A DNA stretch of 64,000 nucleotides from Bacteroidaceae bacterium (GCA_017651315.1 JAGCDE010000020.1:37504-101503); one strand, 5' to 3'. Positions 38,456 to 47,065 are shown, counted from the stretch's first letter. Numbers and translations are program-made. The notes: a model not told the origin generated them from the sequence alone.

Positions 38456-40042
38456 TCATTTTTTCACTTCATCGGCATCCATAAGTGAGGTCGATGCACG
38501 TACGGTCACCTCGCGGTTGTAGCAGCTGAACATCTTGTCAACGCTCTCCTTCTCCTTAACCCTGGAGAAAAGGCTTACGATAGGCACTATTACAAGGCCG
38601 GCCACCATAGAGAGCACACCTGCATTGATGGGTGAACTGAAGAAGGGGCTTATGAATGTGGTCTTGGTGAATGTCCCGTACATGCATCCGCACATGATAC
38701 CGACACCTGCTATGAAACTGGCCCAGACCGATGCCTTGGTGGTCTTTTTCCAGTAGAGTCCGTAGAGGAACGGAGCCAGGAAAGCGCCGGCCAGAGCACC
38801 CCAGCTGATACCCATCAGCTGAGCGATGAACGTAACGGAGCTTTTGGCCTGGATGATGGCCAGAACCGATGATACCACTATGAAGAATACCACGAGCAGA
38901 CGTATGGAGAGCAGCTGAGACTTCTCGCTCATCTGTTTGCCTCCCTTGGCAAGTGCCGGCTTGATGATGTCAAGCGTAAGGGTTGAGCCCGATGTCAGAA
39001 CCAGCGATGAAAGCGTGGACATTGAAGCCGAGAGCACCAGGATGATAACCACACCTATCATGAGGTCAGGCAGAGTCTGGAGCATGGAGGGAACAATGCT
39101 GTCATAAACGGGGTTCCCGTTGGGGCCGAACTCAATCACATTGCCGTACAGACGGCCGAATCCGCCCAGGAAATAGCATCCGCCAGCCACTATGATGGCA
39201 AAGAAAGTAGAGATGAACGTACCCTTGCGTATGGCGGCCTCATCGCGTATGGCGTAGAACTTGCCCACCATCTGCGGCAGTCCCCAGGTGCCGAGCGATG
39301 TGAGCAGCACCACACCCAACAGATATAGGGGTTGCGGGCCGAAGAATGATACAAATGCGCCGTTCAGTGAGGGAGCGCTCTCGCTCGGCAGCTGTGACAG
39401 TTTCTCAATTGCTGCGGTGAATCCGCCGTTTCCGTTCAGAACAGCCAGTATAACGGCTACGATACCCACCAGCATTATCATGCCTTGGATAAAGTCATTG
39501 ACCGCCGTTGCCATATAGCCGCCCACAAGCACGTAAATACCGGTGAGAACGGCCATTCCAAGCACGCACCAACTGTAGTCGATGCCGAATGAAAGTCCGA
39601 ACAGTCGTGACAGTCCGTTGTACAGGGATGCCGTATAGGGAATAAGGAACACGAACACAATTACCGATGCAGCCACCTTGAGGGCTTCGGAATTGAACCT
39701 CTGTCCGAAGAAATCGGGCATGGTGGCACTCTTGAGGTACTGTGTCATAAGGCGTGTGCGGCGGCCCAGGATTCTCCAGGCCAGAAGTGAGCCTATCAGG
39801 GCATTGCCCAAGCCTATCCAGGTTGCGGACAGACCGTACTTCCAGCCGAACTGACCGGCGTAACCTACAAAAATCACGGCCGAAAAATAAGATGTACCGA
39901 ATGCAAATGCGGTAAGCCAGGAGCCCACCTTACGGTCACCAAGTACGAATCCCTGCACATTGGCCGCACTCTTGCGGCAATAGATACCTACGCCTATCAT
40001 CACGGCGAAGAACAATACCAGAATGAAAATTTTCAGAAACAT
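38456..40042 (-). CDS. Sodium:solute symporter (SSS family), candidate arylacetate permease
   Basis: 528 residues with about 13 membrane helices. SSS family marks include an N-terminal helix pair (MFLKIFILVLFFAVMIGVGIY), GSWLTAFAFGTSYFSAVIFVGYAGQ, YLVGG-like VLVGGYMATAVNDFIQGMIML and GTWGLPQMVGKFYA. The Pseudomonas phenylacetate permease PaaL belongs to this family and is of similar length. Given paaK and iorAB on either side, import of phenylacetate or a relative is the best guess. It is separated from the upstream ACT gene by an intrinsic terminator, so its level may be set separately from paaK. Confidence 0.85.
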   Translation of the reverse strand: MFLKIFILVLFFAVMIGVGIYCRKSAANVQGFVLGDRKVGSWLTAFAFGTSYFSAVIFVGYAGQFGWKYGLSATWIGLGNALIGSLLAWRILGRRTRLMTQYLKSATMPDFFGQRFNSEALKVAASVIVFVFLIPYTASLYNGLSRLFGLSFGIDYSWCVLGMAVLTGIYVLVGGYMATAVNDFIQGMIMLVGIVAVILAVLNGNGGFTAAIEKLSQLPSESAPSLNGAFVSFFGPQPLYLLGVVLLTSLGTWGLPQMVGKFYAIRDEAAIRKGTFISTFFAIIVAGGCYFLGGFGRLYGNVIEFGPNGNPVYDSIVPSMLQTLPDLMIGVVIILVLSASMSTLSSLVLTSGSTLTLDIIKPALAKGGKQMSEKSQLLSIRLLVVFFIVVSSVLAIIQAKSSVTFIAQLMGISWGALAGAFLAPFLYGLYWKKTTKASVWASFIAGVGIMCGCMYGTFTKTTFISPFFSSPINAGVLSMVAGLVIVPIVSLFSRVKEKESVDKMFSCYNREVTVRASTSLMDADEVKK

Positions 40043-40074
40043 GGTCTAATTGTATTAGGTGTTAATAATTATCC

Positions 40075-40104
40075 AAAAAAAAGGGAATGACAACCGTCAT
40101 TCCC
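40075..40104 (-). terminator. Intrinsic terminator between the ACT gene and the symporter gene
   Basis: On the minus strand: GGGAATGAC-GGTT-GTCATTCCC, a perfect 9-bp stem, then eight T. The TGA stop codon of the ACT gene is inside the 5' arm, so a terminating ribosome would sit on the hairpin. Only about 33 nt separate it from the symporter ATG, with no recognisable promoter there. Confidence 0.9.
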
Positions 40105-40513
40105 AACCTTGAATCAGGGTAAGTCCCTTCTCTTTGGCTACGCGTTCAGCTATCTCCAGACTGGCGGGACGTATGATGAGCACCAGTTTTCCGTCCTTGT
40201 GGAAAGTATAGAGGTAACTGATGGAGACACCTCCGTTGGTAAGGGCGTCAACGGCATCGGCAAAAGCGGCGGTATCGGGTTCAACCTGTATGGCAAGTAC
40301 CTCGTTCAGATTTACCAGATTCCCTTTTGCCGAAAGCAGGCGGGCAGCCTTGACCTGATCCGACGTGATAAGACGCAGGATTCCGTATTCGGTTGTGTCG
40401 GCCACCGATGCGGCCTGGATCTCTATGTTCTGGTCCTTGAGGGCAGTAAGTATGTCGCTCAACTTACCACGCTGATTCTCAAGGAAAATAGATATCTGCT
40501 TTATAGTCTTCAT
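40097..40513 (-). CDS. Tandem ACT-domain protein
   Basis: 138 residues made of two ACT folds: MKTIKQISIFLENQRGKLSDILTALKDQNIEIQAASVADT (first) and EVLAIQVEPDTAAFADAVDALTNGGVSISYLYTFHKDGKLVLIIRP (second). ACT domains bind amino acids and control enzymes. Stand-alone tandem ACT proteins are regularly found next to paaK and ior genes in anaerobes. It lies 12 nt after paaK and is followed by a terminator. An aromatic amino acid ligand that tunes PaaK or IOR is plausible inference; nothing in the sequence identifies it. Confidence 0.9.
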   Translation of the reverse strand: MKTIKQISIFLENQRGKLSDILTALKDQNIEIQAASVADTTEYGILRLITSDQVKAARLLSAKGNLVNLNEVLAIQVEPDTAAFADAVDALTNGGVSISYLYTFHKDGKLVLIIRPASLEIAERVAKEKGLTLIQGWE

Positions 40514-40525
40514 AATATCCTTTTA

Positions 40526-41827
40526 TTAATGGTTGTTACGCAAATCGTTGACTCTCTTGGCCTTACCGTCAGACTGCGGGATTACACCCTTGCCTACCAG
40601 TTTTACCCTTGGTGTGAACAGAAGCTCATCCTTGAGTCGGCGGGTAATCTCCTTAGTCAGGTTCTGGAGCATGCCGAAATCATCGGTAGCCTGTGCCAGC
40701 TCCGCCTCGATTGTCATCTCGTCATTGTCACCGATAGTTTCAATTGTAATCAGATAATCGCTTGCCAGTTCGGGGAACTGCATGAGAATCTTTTCTATCT
40801 GTATGGGATAGAGGTTCACGCCCTTGACAATGAGCATGTCATCGCTGCGGCCCTGGAAACGCGCCAGACGTACGTGTGTGCGGCCGCATGGGCAATCGCC
40901 CGGCAGGATGCGGGTAAGGTCACGCGTGCGGTAGCGGAAGAGCGGCATTGCCTCACGGTTAAGGGTGGTGAGCACCAGCTCGCCCAGTTCGCCTTCCGGA
41001 ACAGGCTCCAGAGTCTCGGGATCAAGTATCTCAACAATATAGTTGTCCTCCCAGATATGCATTCCGTTCTGCTCCTGGCATTCAATCGCCACACCGGGGC
41101 CGCACATCTCGCTCATACCGAAATTGTTGTAGGCCTTGGCACCCCAGATTTCCTCGATACGCTTGCGCTGTGCCTCGGAATGGGGTTCAGCACCTATGAT
41201 AAGTGTTTTGACCGTGGTGTTGCGCGGATCTATTCCCTCCTCGAGGAAAGCGGCGGCAAGACGTGTGGCATAGCTGGGTATGCAGTGCAGGGCTGTGGTT
41301 CCGAAATCGGTTATGAACTTTACGTGTCTCTTGCTGTTGCCGGCACCTGCGGGAACCGTCAACGCTCCGAGGCGCTCTGCGGCGTACTGTATTCCCAAGC
41401 CGCCGGTAAACATTCCGTAACCCGATGTGTTCTGTATTATATCTGTGTTGCGCAGACCTATGCAGTACATGGAGCGTGCCATTGCATCGGCCCACTCGTC
41501 AAGGTCCTTCTGAGTGTGGAGTATCACGGTGGGGTTCCCTGTGGTACCGCTCGATGAGTGCAGACGCACCACCTTGTCCAGTGGTACCGACTTGATTCCA
41601 AAAGGATATGTGGAGCGCAGGTCGTTCTTGGTCGTGAACGGAAAACGCTTGATATCCTCTACGGATTTGATACTATCGGGTGTGATTCCCAGTTCCTTGA
41701 ATCTGGGAGCGTAGAATTCGCTTCCCATAGCTATCTCCACGGTTTTTTTGAGACGCTCCACCTGAAACTGCTCCAGTTTCTTGCGGGGCATGGTCTCAAT
41801 CTCCTCGTTCCAGTATTTGCTGTTCAT
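40526..41827 (-). CDS. paaK: Phenylacetate-CoA ligase (AMP-forming)
   Basis: Joins phenylacetate or a related arylacetate to CoA using ATP. The 433 residues match PaaK: MNSKYWNEEIETMPRKKLEQFQVERLKKTVEIA, the ATP-binding loop VRLHSSSGTTGNPTVI near residue 95, YNNFGMSEMCGPGVAIECQ, LTTLNREAMPLFRYRTRDLTRIL and the C-terminal GRSDDMLIVKGVNLYPIQIEKIL. It heads the operon. A 180-nt leader with promoter, aromatic leader peptide and terminator precedes it, so its expression is very likely under Phe/Tyr attenuation. 4-Hydroxyphenylacetate or indoleacetate are also possible substrates. Confidence 0.95.
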   Translation of the reverse strand: MNSKYWNEEIETMPRKKLEQFQVERLKKTVEIAMGSEFYAPRFKELGITPDSIKSVEDIKRFPFTTKNDLRSTYPFGIKSVPLDKVVRLHSSSGTTGNPTVILHTQKDLDEWADAMARSMYCIGLRNTDIIQNTSGYGMFTGGLGIQYAAERLGALTVPAGAGNSKRHVKFITDFGTTALHCIPSYATRLAAAFLEEGIDPRNTTVKTLIIGAEPHSEAQRKRIEEIWGAKAYNNFGMSEMCGPGVAIECQEQNGMHIWEDNYIVEILDPETLEPVPEGELGELVLTTLNREAMPLFRYRTRDLTRILPGDCPCGRTHVRLARFQGRSDDMLIVKGVNLYPIQIEKILMQFPELASDYLITIETIGDNDEMTIEAELAQATDDFGMLQNLTKEITRRLKDELLFTPRVKLVGKGVIPQSDGKAKRVNDLRNNH

Positions 41828-41856
41828 CCTTATATTGTTTTTGTTGCAGTCCGTTC

Positions 41857-41889
41857 AAAAAAAGACCCGCCTTATATCGGGGCAGGTCT
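41857..41889 (-). terminator. Attenuator terminator in front of paaK (region 3:4)
   Basis: On the minus strand: AGACCTGCC, loop CCGATATAA, GGCGGGTCT, then a T7 tract; nine pairs with one T·G. The 5' arm with its flank (TGCCCCG) is also complementary to CGGGGCA just after the leader-peptide stop, so a competing antiterminator can form. The terminator lies 30 nt upstream of the paaK start. Confidence 0.9.
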
Positions 41890-41935
41890 ATGATTGTTGT
41901 TATGATGTACAGAAATCATACCTCCTTGCCCCGCG

Positions 41936-41989
41936 TCAGTTGCGGTAATAATAATGAAAGTAGGAGGTGTAGAATGATTCCATTGTCAT
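41936..41989 (-). CDS. Aromatic leader peptide of the paaK-ior attenuator
   Basis: A 17-codon frame, MTMESFYTSYFHYYYRN, ending TGA. Seven of 17 residues are Tyr (5) or Phe (2), including Tyr-Tyr-Tyr at codons 13-15. It starts about 12 nt after the predicted transcription start and is followed by a terminator, the arrangement of pheA or trp leaders. ACCTCCT in codons 8-10 pairs with AGGAGGT 14 nt beyond the stop codon (1:2). The neighbouring CGGGGCA pairs with TGCCCCG of the terminator (2:3). Ribosomes stalled at the Tyr run would cover region 1 and free region 2, favouring antitermination. The frame also has a second in-frame ATG at codon 3. Confidence 0.85.
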   Translation of the reverse strand: MTMESFYTSYFHYYYRN

Positions 41990-42007
41990 CTTTCGTTTAA
42001 TCACTTG

Positions 42008-42038
42008 CAAATATATGCACTAATTCCGGTATATCCAA
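42008..42038 (-). promoter_or_regulatory. Promoter of the arylacetate/aromatic operon
   Basis: On the minus strand TTGG (42035-42038), exactly 19 nt, then TATATTTG (42008-42015): a near-perfect consensus promoter. Predicted transcription starts near 42001, giving the leader peptide a 5' UTR of about 12 nt. Confidence 0.8.
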
Positions 42039-42082
42039 GAATAAATGCATTTTTATAGGTTTTCTGCACAACTCCTGACAAA

Positions 42083-42802
42083 TTACAGTATTTCCGACAG
42101 TTTGTCAAGCAGATAATCTGTTCCCCTGTCACTCAATCCTATATAATAGCGCAGTGGTTCATCAGCTGTAATCCCTTTGGATACAAAAACGCTTCCTGAG
42201 GCTTCGTTATATCTCTTTTCTTCCAAATCTGGCATTATGATTATTGCGGTGACATTGTCCCGGTATGTTACAGCATAACCTTTTTCCAGTTCCGATAGTG
42301 TTTCCATACCTTCGGTCTTGATTCCGGCGGCCACATTCAGAAGGTCGAAATCACCGTTGTAATAATCTATGACCGCCATTATGGGGCTGTCATGAAACAG
42401 GGTTATCTGTTTGTCAAAGGATACGGGTGTATCAAACAGTTCCCATGTGTCATGACGAAGATGTATGATCATTCTGTCATCAGTCTGCATCATCACCTCT
42501 GCCTTGCTGTAGCCGTCCTTGTTCTTGTATAACCCGGATGTACCCAGCGGGCTTGACGCTCCGTAGCCCAGGACGTCTGTACCGGGCATAGGGATTGTAC
42601 GGCCATCCCTGTCTTTTATATATGCATTGAATCCCAGATTATCCTGTCTCCTGCCGTTTGAGGCCATATCTGTCCGGAACCCGATTGTGCCGTTCATCCA
42701 TGAGACTTTGCCGTTACGGACATGGAACTTGAATCCGTTGCCCACCTGACTGCAGCCCGCAAGTGTCGAGACCGCCAGAATCATTACAAGTAGCCTTTTC
42801 AT
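42083..42802 (-). CDS. Putative lipoprotein resembling DUF4861
   Basis: 239 residues. MKRLLVMILAVSTLAGCSQ carries a lipobox ending at Cys 17. The rest looks like one beta-rich domain: NLGFNAYIKDRDGRTIPMPGTDVLGYGASSPLGTSGLYKNK, MIIHLRHDTWELFDTPVSFDKQITLFHDSPIMAVIDYYNG. This resembles DUF4861, a family often near polysaccharide-degradation genes in Bacteroidota, but I am not certain of the family. Its start overlaps the sufE stop by 4 nt. It is the last gene of the long nucleoside kinase-to-sufE run. No function is proposed. Confidence 0.6.
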   Translation of the reverse strand: MKRLLVMILAVSTLAGCSQVGNGFKFHVRNGKVSWMNGTIGFRTDMASNGRRQDNLGFNAYIKDRDGRTIPMPGTDVLGYGASSPLGTSGLYKNKDGYSKAEVMMQTDDRMIIHLRHDTWELFDTPVSFDKQITLFHDSPIMAVIDYYNGDFDLLNVAAGIKTEGMETLSELEKGYAVTYRDNVTAIIIMPDLEEKRYNEASGSVFVSKGITADEPLRYYIGLSDRGTDYLLDKLSEIL

Positions 42803-43215
42803 TTTCCGGAGTATGCCAACGCGTATGTCTTGATCTGTTTCAGCATGGAGAGCAATCCGTTGCTGCGGGTAGGTGAGAGGTGCTGTGTCAGTCCCACTGC
42901 TTCGATGAAATAGACATCGGCATCAATGACTTCCCTGGGGGTATGTCCTGACAGGGCCTTGATCAGAAGTGCTATCAGACCCTTTGTGATGATTGCATCG
43001 CTGTCGGCCTGGAATACAAGCTGCCCGTCCTGCATGAAGGCATGGAGCCAGACCCTGCTCTGGCATCCGTCAATCAGGTTGTCTTCAGTCTTGAAGCGTT
43101 CGTCAAGCGGCGCAAGCCCGTTTCCGAGGTCTATGATCATCTGGTACTTGTCCATCCAGTCGTCCAGAATGCTGAACTCCTCGATTATCTCATCCTGAAT
43201 ATCGTTTATGCTCAT
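42799..43215 (-). CDS. sufE: Cysteine desulfuration protein SufE
   Basis: SufE takes persulfide sulfur from the desulfurase SufS and passes it to the SufBCD scaffold for Fe-S cluster assembly. 138 residues with the family core: LDDWMDKYQMIIDLGNGLAPLDERFKTEDNLIDGCQSRVWLHAF. The acceptor Cys is in GCQSRVW, followed by SDAIITKGLIALLIKALSGHTPREV. It overlaps both its neighbours by 4 nt, so it is translationally coupled within the cysS-M28-sufE-DUF run. The rest of the suf genes are not in the window. Confidence 0.95.
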   Translation of the reverse strand: MSINDIQDEIIEEFSILDDWMDKYQMIIDLGNGLAPLDERFKTEDNLIDGCQSRVWLHAFMQDGQLVFQADSDAIITKGLIALLIKALSGHTPREVIDADVYFIEAVGLTQHLSPTRSNGLLSMLKQIKTYALAYSGK

Positions 43216-44201
43216 GGTTTTTCGTTATATACTACATACAGGAGGGTCTCTCCCACAGCCTTGAGAACATTCTTGTCAATATTGCCGATGTTGTCCTGCA
43301 AAGTGTGCCATGTCGGCCCGAAACTGCTGTTGCCCGCTTTGGGCGTATAGGGTACAATATCGATTGCTGGAATATTCGCAATAACGTTTATGAAATAGTG
43401 GTCGTCAGTGACATAGGCACCGTTTACTTTCATGAACAGGCTTCCGTACCCGAGTTCCGATGCGGAGTTCCAGACTTTATCCACCACCTTCTTGGCGTAC
43501 ATCTCGGAATATCTTTCCACGCAGAACCTGGCACCCTTTCCACCTACCATGTCGAGCAGTATGGCATAGCGCGCCTTGTAGTTCTTCTTGTGAGGGTTTG
43601 ATGACCAGTATTGGGTTCCTAACCCCCAATATTTTTCCGCATGTGCACCCTTGAAGTCATCGCCGGGCCCCCAGTCCTCGGCATCGAAGAAAATGCAGTC
43701 AACCCCGATCTGTGGGGCCTTTGCCTGAAGCTGGCGGGCTATCTCCAGGATAACGCCCACGCCGCTGGCCCCGTCATTGGCGCCATCGACAGGCGTTTTC
43801 CTGTTTGCGGGGTCAGGGTCGTTGTCCGCCCAGGGACGGCTGTCCCAGTGTGAGCAGAGTATAATGCGGTTGGGGCTGTCAGGGTTATAGCTGCCTATGA
43901 TGTTGTAACAGTGTAGCTTTGTCTCATCAAAGGTAACAGTCTCGAACTCCTGTACGAATGTATGTGCACCTAACTTCTCCAGTTTGGCCGTCAGCCATGC
44001 GGCACACTTCCGATGAGCGTCCGAGTTCGGTACGCGCGGACCGAAATCAGTCTGTGACTTGACATAGCTGAAAGCGCTGTCGGCGGAGAATTCAGGTGCG
44101 GAAACTACCGGGGCGGGAGAATCCTTTTTCACGCCGGTTGACTTATGGCCTCCGCAGGAGACTGCCAAAAATAGCAGTATTGTTATGATAAGGTTCCTCA
44201 T
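43212..44201 (-). CDS. M28 family metallopeptidase / glutaminyl-cyclase-like lipoprotein
   Basis: 329 residues. MRNLIITILLFLAVSCGG is a lipoprotein signal with Cys 16. The M28 fold follows with the zinc ligands: LCSHWDSRPWADNDP, DGANDGASGVGVILEIARQL and DCIFFDAEDWG. The PGDD/WGLGTQYW insert is typical of bacterial glutaminyl-peptide cyclotransferase-like M28 members. Such an enzyme would cyclise N-terminal Gln of exported proteins, common after signal peptidase cleavage in Bacteroidota. An ordinary aminopeptidase role remains possible. It starts 3 nt after the cysS stop and overlaps sufE. Confidence 0.87.
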   Translation of the reverse strand: MRNLIITILLFLAVSCGGHKSTGVKKDSPAPVVSAPEFSADSAFSYVKSQTDFGPRVPNSDAHRKCAAWLTAKLEKLGAHTFVQEFETVTFDETKLHCYNIIGSYNPDSPNRIILCSHWDSRPWADNDPDPANRKTPVDGANDGASGVGVILEIARQLQAKAPQIGVDCIFFDAEDWGPGDDFKGAHAEKYWGLGTQYWSSNPHKKNYKARYAILLDMVGGKGARFCVERYSEMYAKKVVDKVWNSASELGYGSLFMKVNGAYVTDDHYFINVIANIPAIDIVPYTPKAGNSSFGPTWHTLQDNIGNIDKNVLKAVGETLLYVVYNEKP

Positions 44202-44204
44202 ACT

Positions 44205-45680
44205 TCATCGGTTCAGTTTCCAGGTTGTTCCCTCCTTTGTATCCTTAATCTCGAATCCCAGGGCGGTTAGTTCGTCGCGTATCTTGTCGCTGGTGGCCCA
44301 GTCCTTGTTGGCCTTGGCTATAGCACGCTGTTCCAGAAGCATGTCCACTACCTTGCCGAACGCTTCTTCGCGGTCGCTTCCTCCTCCCTGTTCCGCCTTG
44401 ATTCCCAATATGTCAAACAGGAATGTGCCGAAGAGAGCCTTAAGTTCGCGGATATCCTCTCCTGTGAGAGCGGTGTGCCCGTCTGCCGCCTGGTTTATCA
44501 CCTTGGCTGCATCGAAAAGATGGCTTATCACGACAGGTGTGTTAAGGTCGTCATCCATTGCTTCATAGCACTTCCCCTTGAACTCCTTCACGTTTAGGCT
44601 GCTCTCTGCGGCGGGTCGTATGCGGTCTATGGCGCTATAGGCCTCCATGAGCCTTGACATAGCCTTCTCGGCCGCCTGCAGGGCATCGTTGCTGAAATCC
44701 ACTGTGCCGCGATAGTGTGCCATCAGTATGAAGAACCTTATGGTCATGGGACTGTAGGCCTGTTTCAGGTTCGTGTTATCACCCGTGAAGAACTCGTTCA
44801 GGGTAATGAAGTTACCCAGACTCTTGCCCATCTTCTGTCCGTTGATGGTAATCATGTTGTTGTGCATCCAGTAATGGACTATATCGTGGCCCTGACTGGC
44901 TACAGCCTGTGCAATCTCACACTCGTGGTGCGGGAATATCAGGTCCATGCCGCCTCCGTGTATATCGAACCTCTCGCCCAGATACTTGCGGCCCATAGCG
45001 GTGCACTCGCAGTGCCAGCCTGGAAAACCGTCGCTCCAGGGTGAGGGCCAGCGCATTATATGCTCGGGCTGGGCCTTCTTCCAGAGTGCAAAGTCGGCGG
45101 GATTGCGTTTCTCCTCCTGACCGTCCAGCTCACGGGTGGTGTTCAGCACATCATCCAGGTTGCGGCCTGAGAGAATACCGTAATGATGGTCCTTGTTATA
45201 CTTGTTCACGTCAAAGTAGATACTTCCCTGGCTCTCGTAGGCATAGCCGTTCTCCAGTATCTCCCTGACCAGCTGAATCTGTTCTATTATATGACCTGAT
45301 GCATGCGGCTCTATGCTGGGCGGCAGCACGTTCAGAGCCTCCATCGCCTTGTGGTAGCGCAATGTGTAGTACTGCACCACCTCCATGGGCTCCAGCTGCT
45401 CCAGCCGGGCTTTCTTGGCTATCTTGTCCTCACCCTCGTCGGCATCATGCTCCAGATGGCCTACATCGGTAATGTTACGTACGTAGCGAACCTTGTAACC
45501 TAAGTGCTGCAGGTAACGGAACAGTATATCGAATGTGATGGCGGGGCGTGCGTGACCCAGATGCGGATCACCATATACGGTGGGACCGCACACATACATT
45601 CCTACATGCGGCGGGTTTATCGGTTCGAACAGCTCTTTCTTTCTTGTCAGAGTGTTGTAGATTGTCAGTTTGTGTTCCAT
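44205..45680 (-). CDS. cysS: Cysteinyl-tRNA synthetase
   Basis: Class I synthetase charging tRNA-Cys. 491 residues from the ATG at 45680 ([18 protein letters not shown]); the upstream extension of the frame lacks family similarity. Motifs: zinc Cys in [23 protein letters not shown], where HLGH stands for [17 protein letters not shown] and PHHECEIAQ for zinc; and [11 protein letters not shown], with KMGKS for KMSKS. The C-terminal anticodon domain ends [13 protein letters not shown]. It sits between ispG (2-nt gap) and the M28 gene (3-nt gap). Confidence 0.98.
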   Translation of the reverse strand: MEHKLTIYNTLTRKKELFEPINPPHVGMYVCGPTVYGDPHLGHARPAITFDILFRYLQHLGYKVRYVRNITDVGHLEHDADEGEDKIAKKARLEQLEPMEVVQYYTLRYHKAMEALNVLPPSIEPHASGHIIEQIQLVREILENGYAYESQGSIYFDVNKYNKDHHYGILSGRNLDDVLNTTRELDGQEEKRNPADFALWKKAQPEHIMRWPSPWSDGFPGWHCECTAMGRKYLGERFDIHGGGMDLIFPHHECEIAQAVASQGHDIVHYWMHNNMITINGQKMGKSLGNFITLNEFFTGDNTNLKQAYSPMTIRFFILMAHYRGTVDFSNDALQAAEKAMSRLMEAYSAIDRIRPAAESSLNVKEFKGKCYEAMDDDLNTPVVISHLFDAAKVINQAADGHTALTGEDIRELKALFGTFLFDILGIKAEQGGGSDREEAFGKVVDMLLEQRAIAKANKDWATSDKIRDELTALGFEIKDTKEGTTWKLNR

Positions 45681-45682
45681 AA

Positions 45683-47065
45683 TCAATTGTGTAACGTGTT
45701 TTCTATAAGTTGGAGGAGGCGCTCCACGGCGTTCTCCTCGGGAATATTCTTCTCTATGCACTCCTTGCCGCGATAGAGGCTTATCCGTCCGCGGCCGGCC
45801 CCTACATAGCCGAAATCGGCGTCGGCCATCTCGCCCGGACCGTTCACTATACAGCCCATGATGGCTATCTTCACCCCTTTCAGATGTCCGGTTGCGGCTT
45901 TGATGCGTGCAATTGTCTCTTCAAGATTGTAAAGTGTCCGTCCGCAACCCGGACAGGAAATGTATTCCGGCTTGCTGAATCGGATACGTGCTCCCTGCAG
46001 AATGGCATCCTCGGTGGAACGTATCTGTTCAGCAGGAATATTGGGATTATTCAGTTTCAGGTCACTTGCCTTGCCGTCTATCAGCAGTGCGCCGGCATCC
46101 ATCGCCGCATGGAGCTGGAAGTCCTCAAGCGAAAGGTCTTCGTAGTCCAGCCTAAGGGTGCCATTCTCAATCTTCGCCGACGAACGGATTTCAGCGCTTA
46201 CAGCCGCATAATCCACCAGCTTGCGGGCCACCGGAATCTCGCGCTCCGGAGCCTCGGACAGTGATACGCGTATGGTGTCGCCTATACCCTCGGCCAGCAA
46301 CGCACCTATGCCTATGGCACTCTTTATGCGGCCGTCCTCGCCCTCACCGGCTTCGGTCACGCCCAGATGAATCGGGAAAGCCATCCCCTCACTGTCCATC
46401 TCCTTAACCAGCAGGCGTACGGTCTCAATCATCACCACCGTGTTGCTGGCCTTGACGGATATCACCACATTCATGAAATCATGCTCCACACAGATACGCA
46501 GGAACTCCATGCAGCTCTCCACCATTCCGGCGGGGGTATTGCCGTAGCGGCTCATTATGCGGTCAGACAGGGAACCGTGGTTCACGCCTATACGTATTGC
46601 TGTTCCGTGCTCACGGCATATATTGAGGAACGGTATGAAGCGGTCCCGGATGCGCTGTATCTCCTGAGCATATTCGGCATCGGTATATTCCAGATGCTTG
46701 AAAGTACGGGCGGGATCCACGTAATTGCCCGGGTTTATGCGTACCTTTTCAACGATGTGTGCTGCCACATCGGCCACGGCGGGATTGAAATGGATATCGG
46801 CCACAAGCGGAGTGCTGTACCCCCGTGCATTAAGGCCCTCCTTGATAAGGCGCATGTTCTCAGCCTCGCGTGTGCCCTGGGTAGTCATGCGTACCAGTTC
46901 CCCACCGGCACTGATGATCCGTATGGCTTGCTCAATACACCCCTCGGTGTCCATTGTGGATGCAGTGGTCATAGACTGGAGGCGAATGGGGCTCTCCCCT
47001 CCTATTGACGTGTTGCCCACCTTAACGCTGACAGTTTTCCTACGGCTGTATGCGGACATGCTCAA
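45683..47065 (-). CDS. ispG: 4-hydroxy-3-methylbut-2-en-1-yl diphosphate synthase (IspG/GcpE), intermediate size
   Basis: The penultimate enzyme of the MEP isoprenoid pathway, a [4Fe-4S] protein. 460 residues. The TIM-barrel half is intact: [70 protein letters not shown]. The C-terminal cluster domain has [13 protein letters not shown] and [23 protein letters not shown], with the Cys ligands. Between them is an insertion of ~100 residues ([13 protein letters not shown] and on). E. coli IspG has none, whereas plant and many Bacteroidota forms have a full extra domain of over 200. This one looks reduced. It overlaps purE by 4 nt. Confidence 0.95.
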   Translation of the reverse strand: MSMSAYSRRKTVSVKVGNTSIGGESPIRLQSMTTASTMDTEGCIEQAIRIISAGGELVRMTTQGTREAENMRLIKEGLNARGYSTPLVADIHFNPAVADVAAHIVEKVRINPGNYVDPARTFKHLEYTDAEYAQEIQRIRDRFIPFLNICREHGTAIRIGVNHGSLSDRIMSRYGNTPAGMVESCMEFLRICVEHDFMNVVISVKASNTVVMIETVRLLVKEMDSEGMAFPIHLGVTEAGEGEDGRIKSAIGIGALLAEGIGDTIRVSLSEAPEREIPVARKLVDYAAVSAEIRSSAKIENGTLRLDYEDLSLEDFQLHAAMDAGALLIDGKASDLKLNNPNIPAEQIRSTEDAILQGARIRFSKPEYISCPGCGRTLYNLEETIARIKAATGHLKGVKIAIMGCIVNGPGEMADADFGYVGAGRGRISLYRGKECIEKNIPEENAVERLLQLIENTLHN

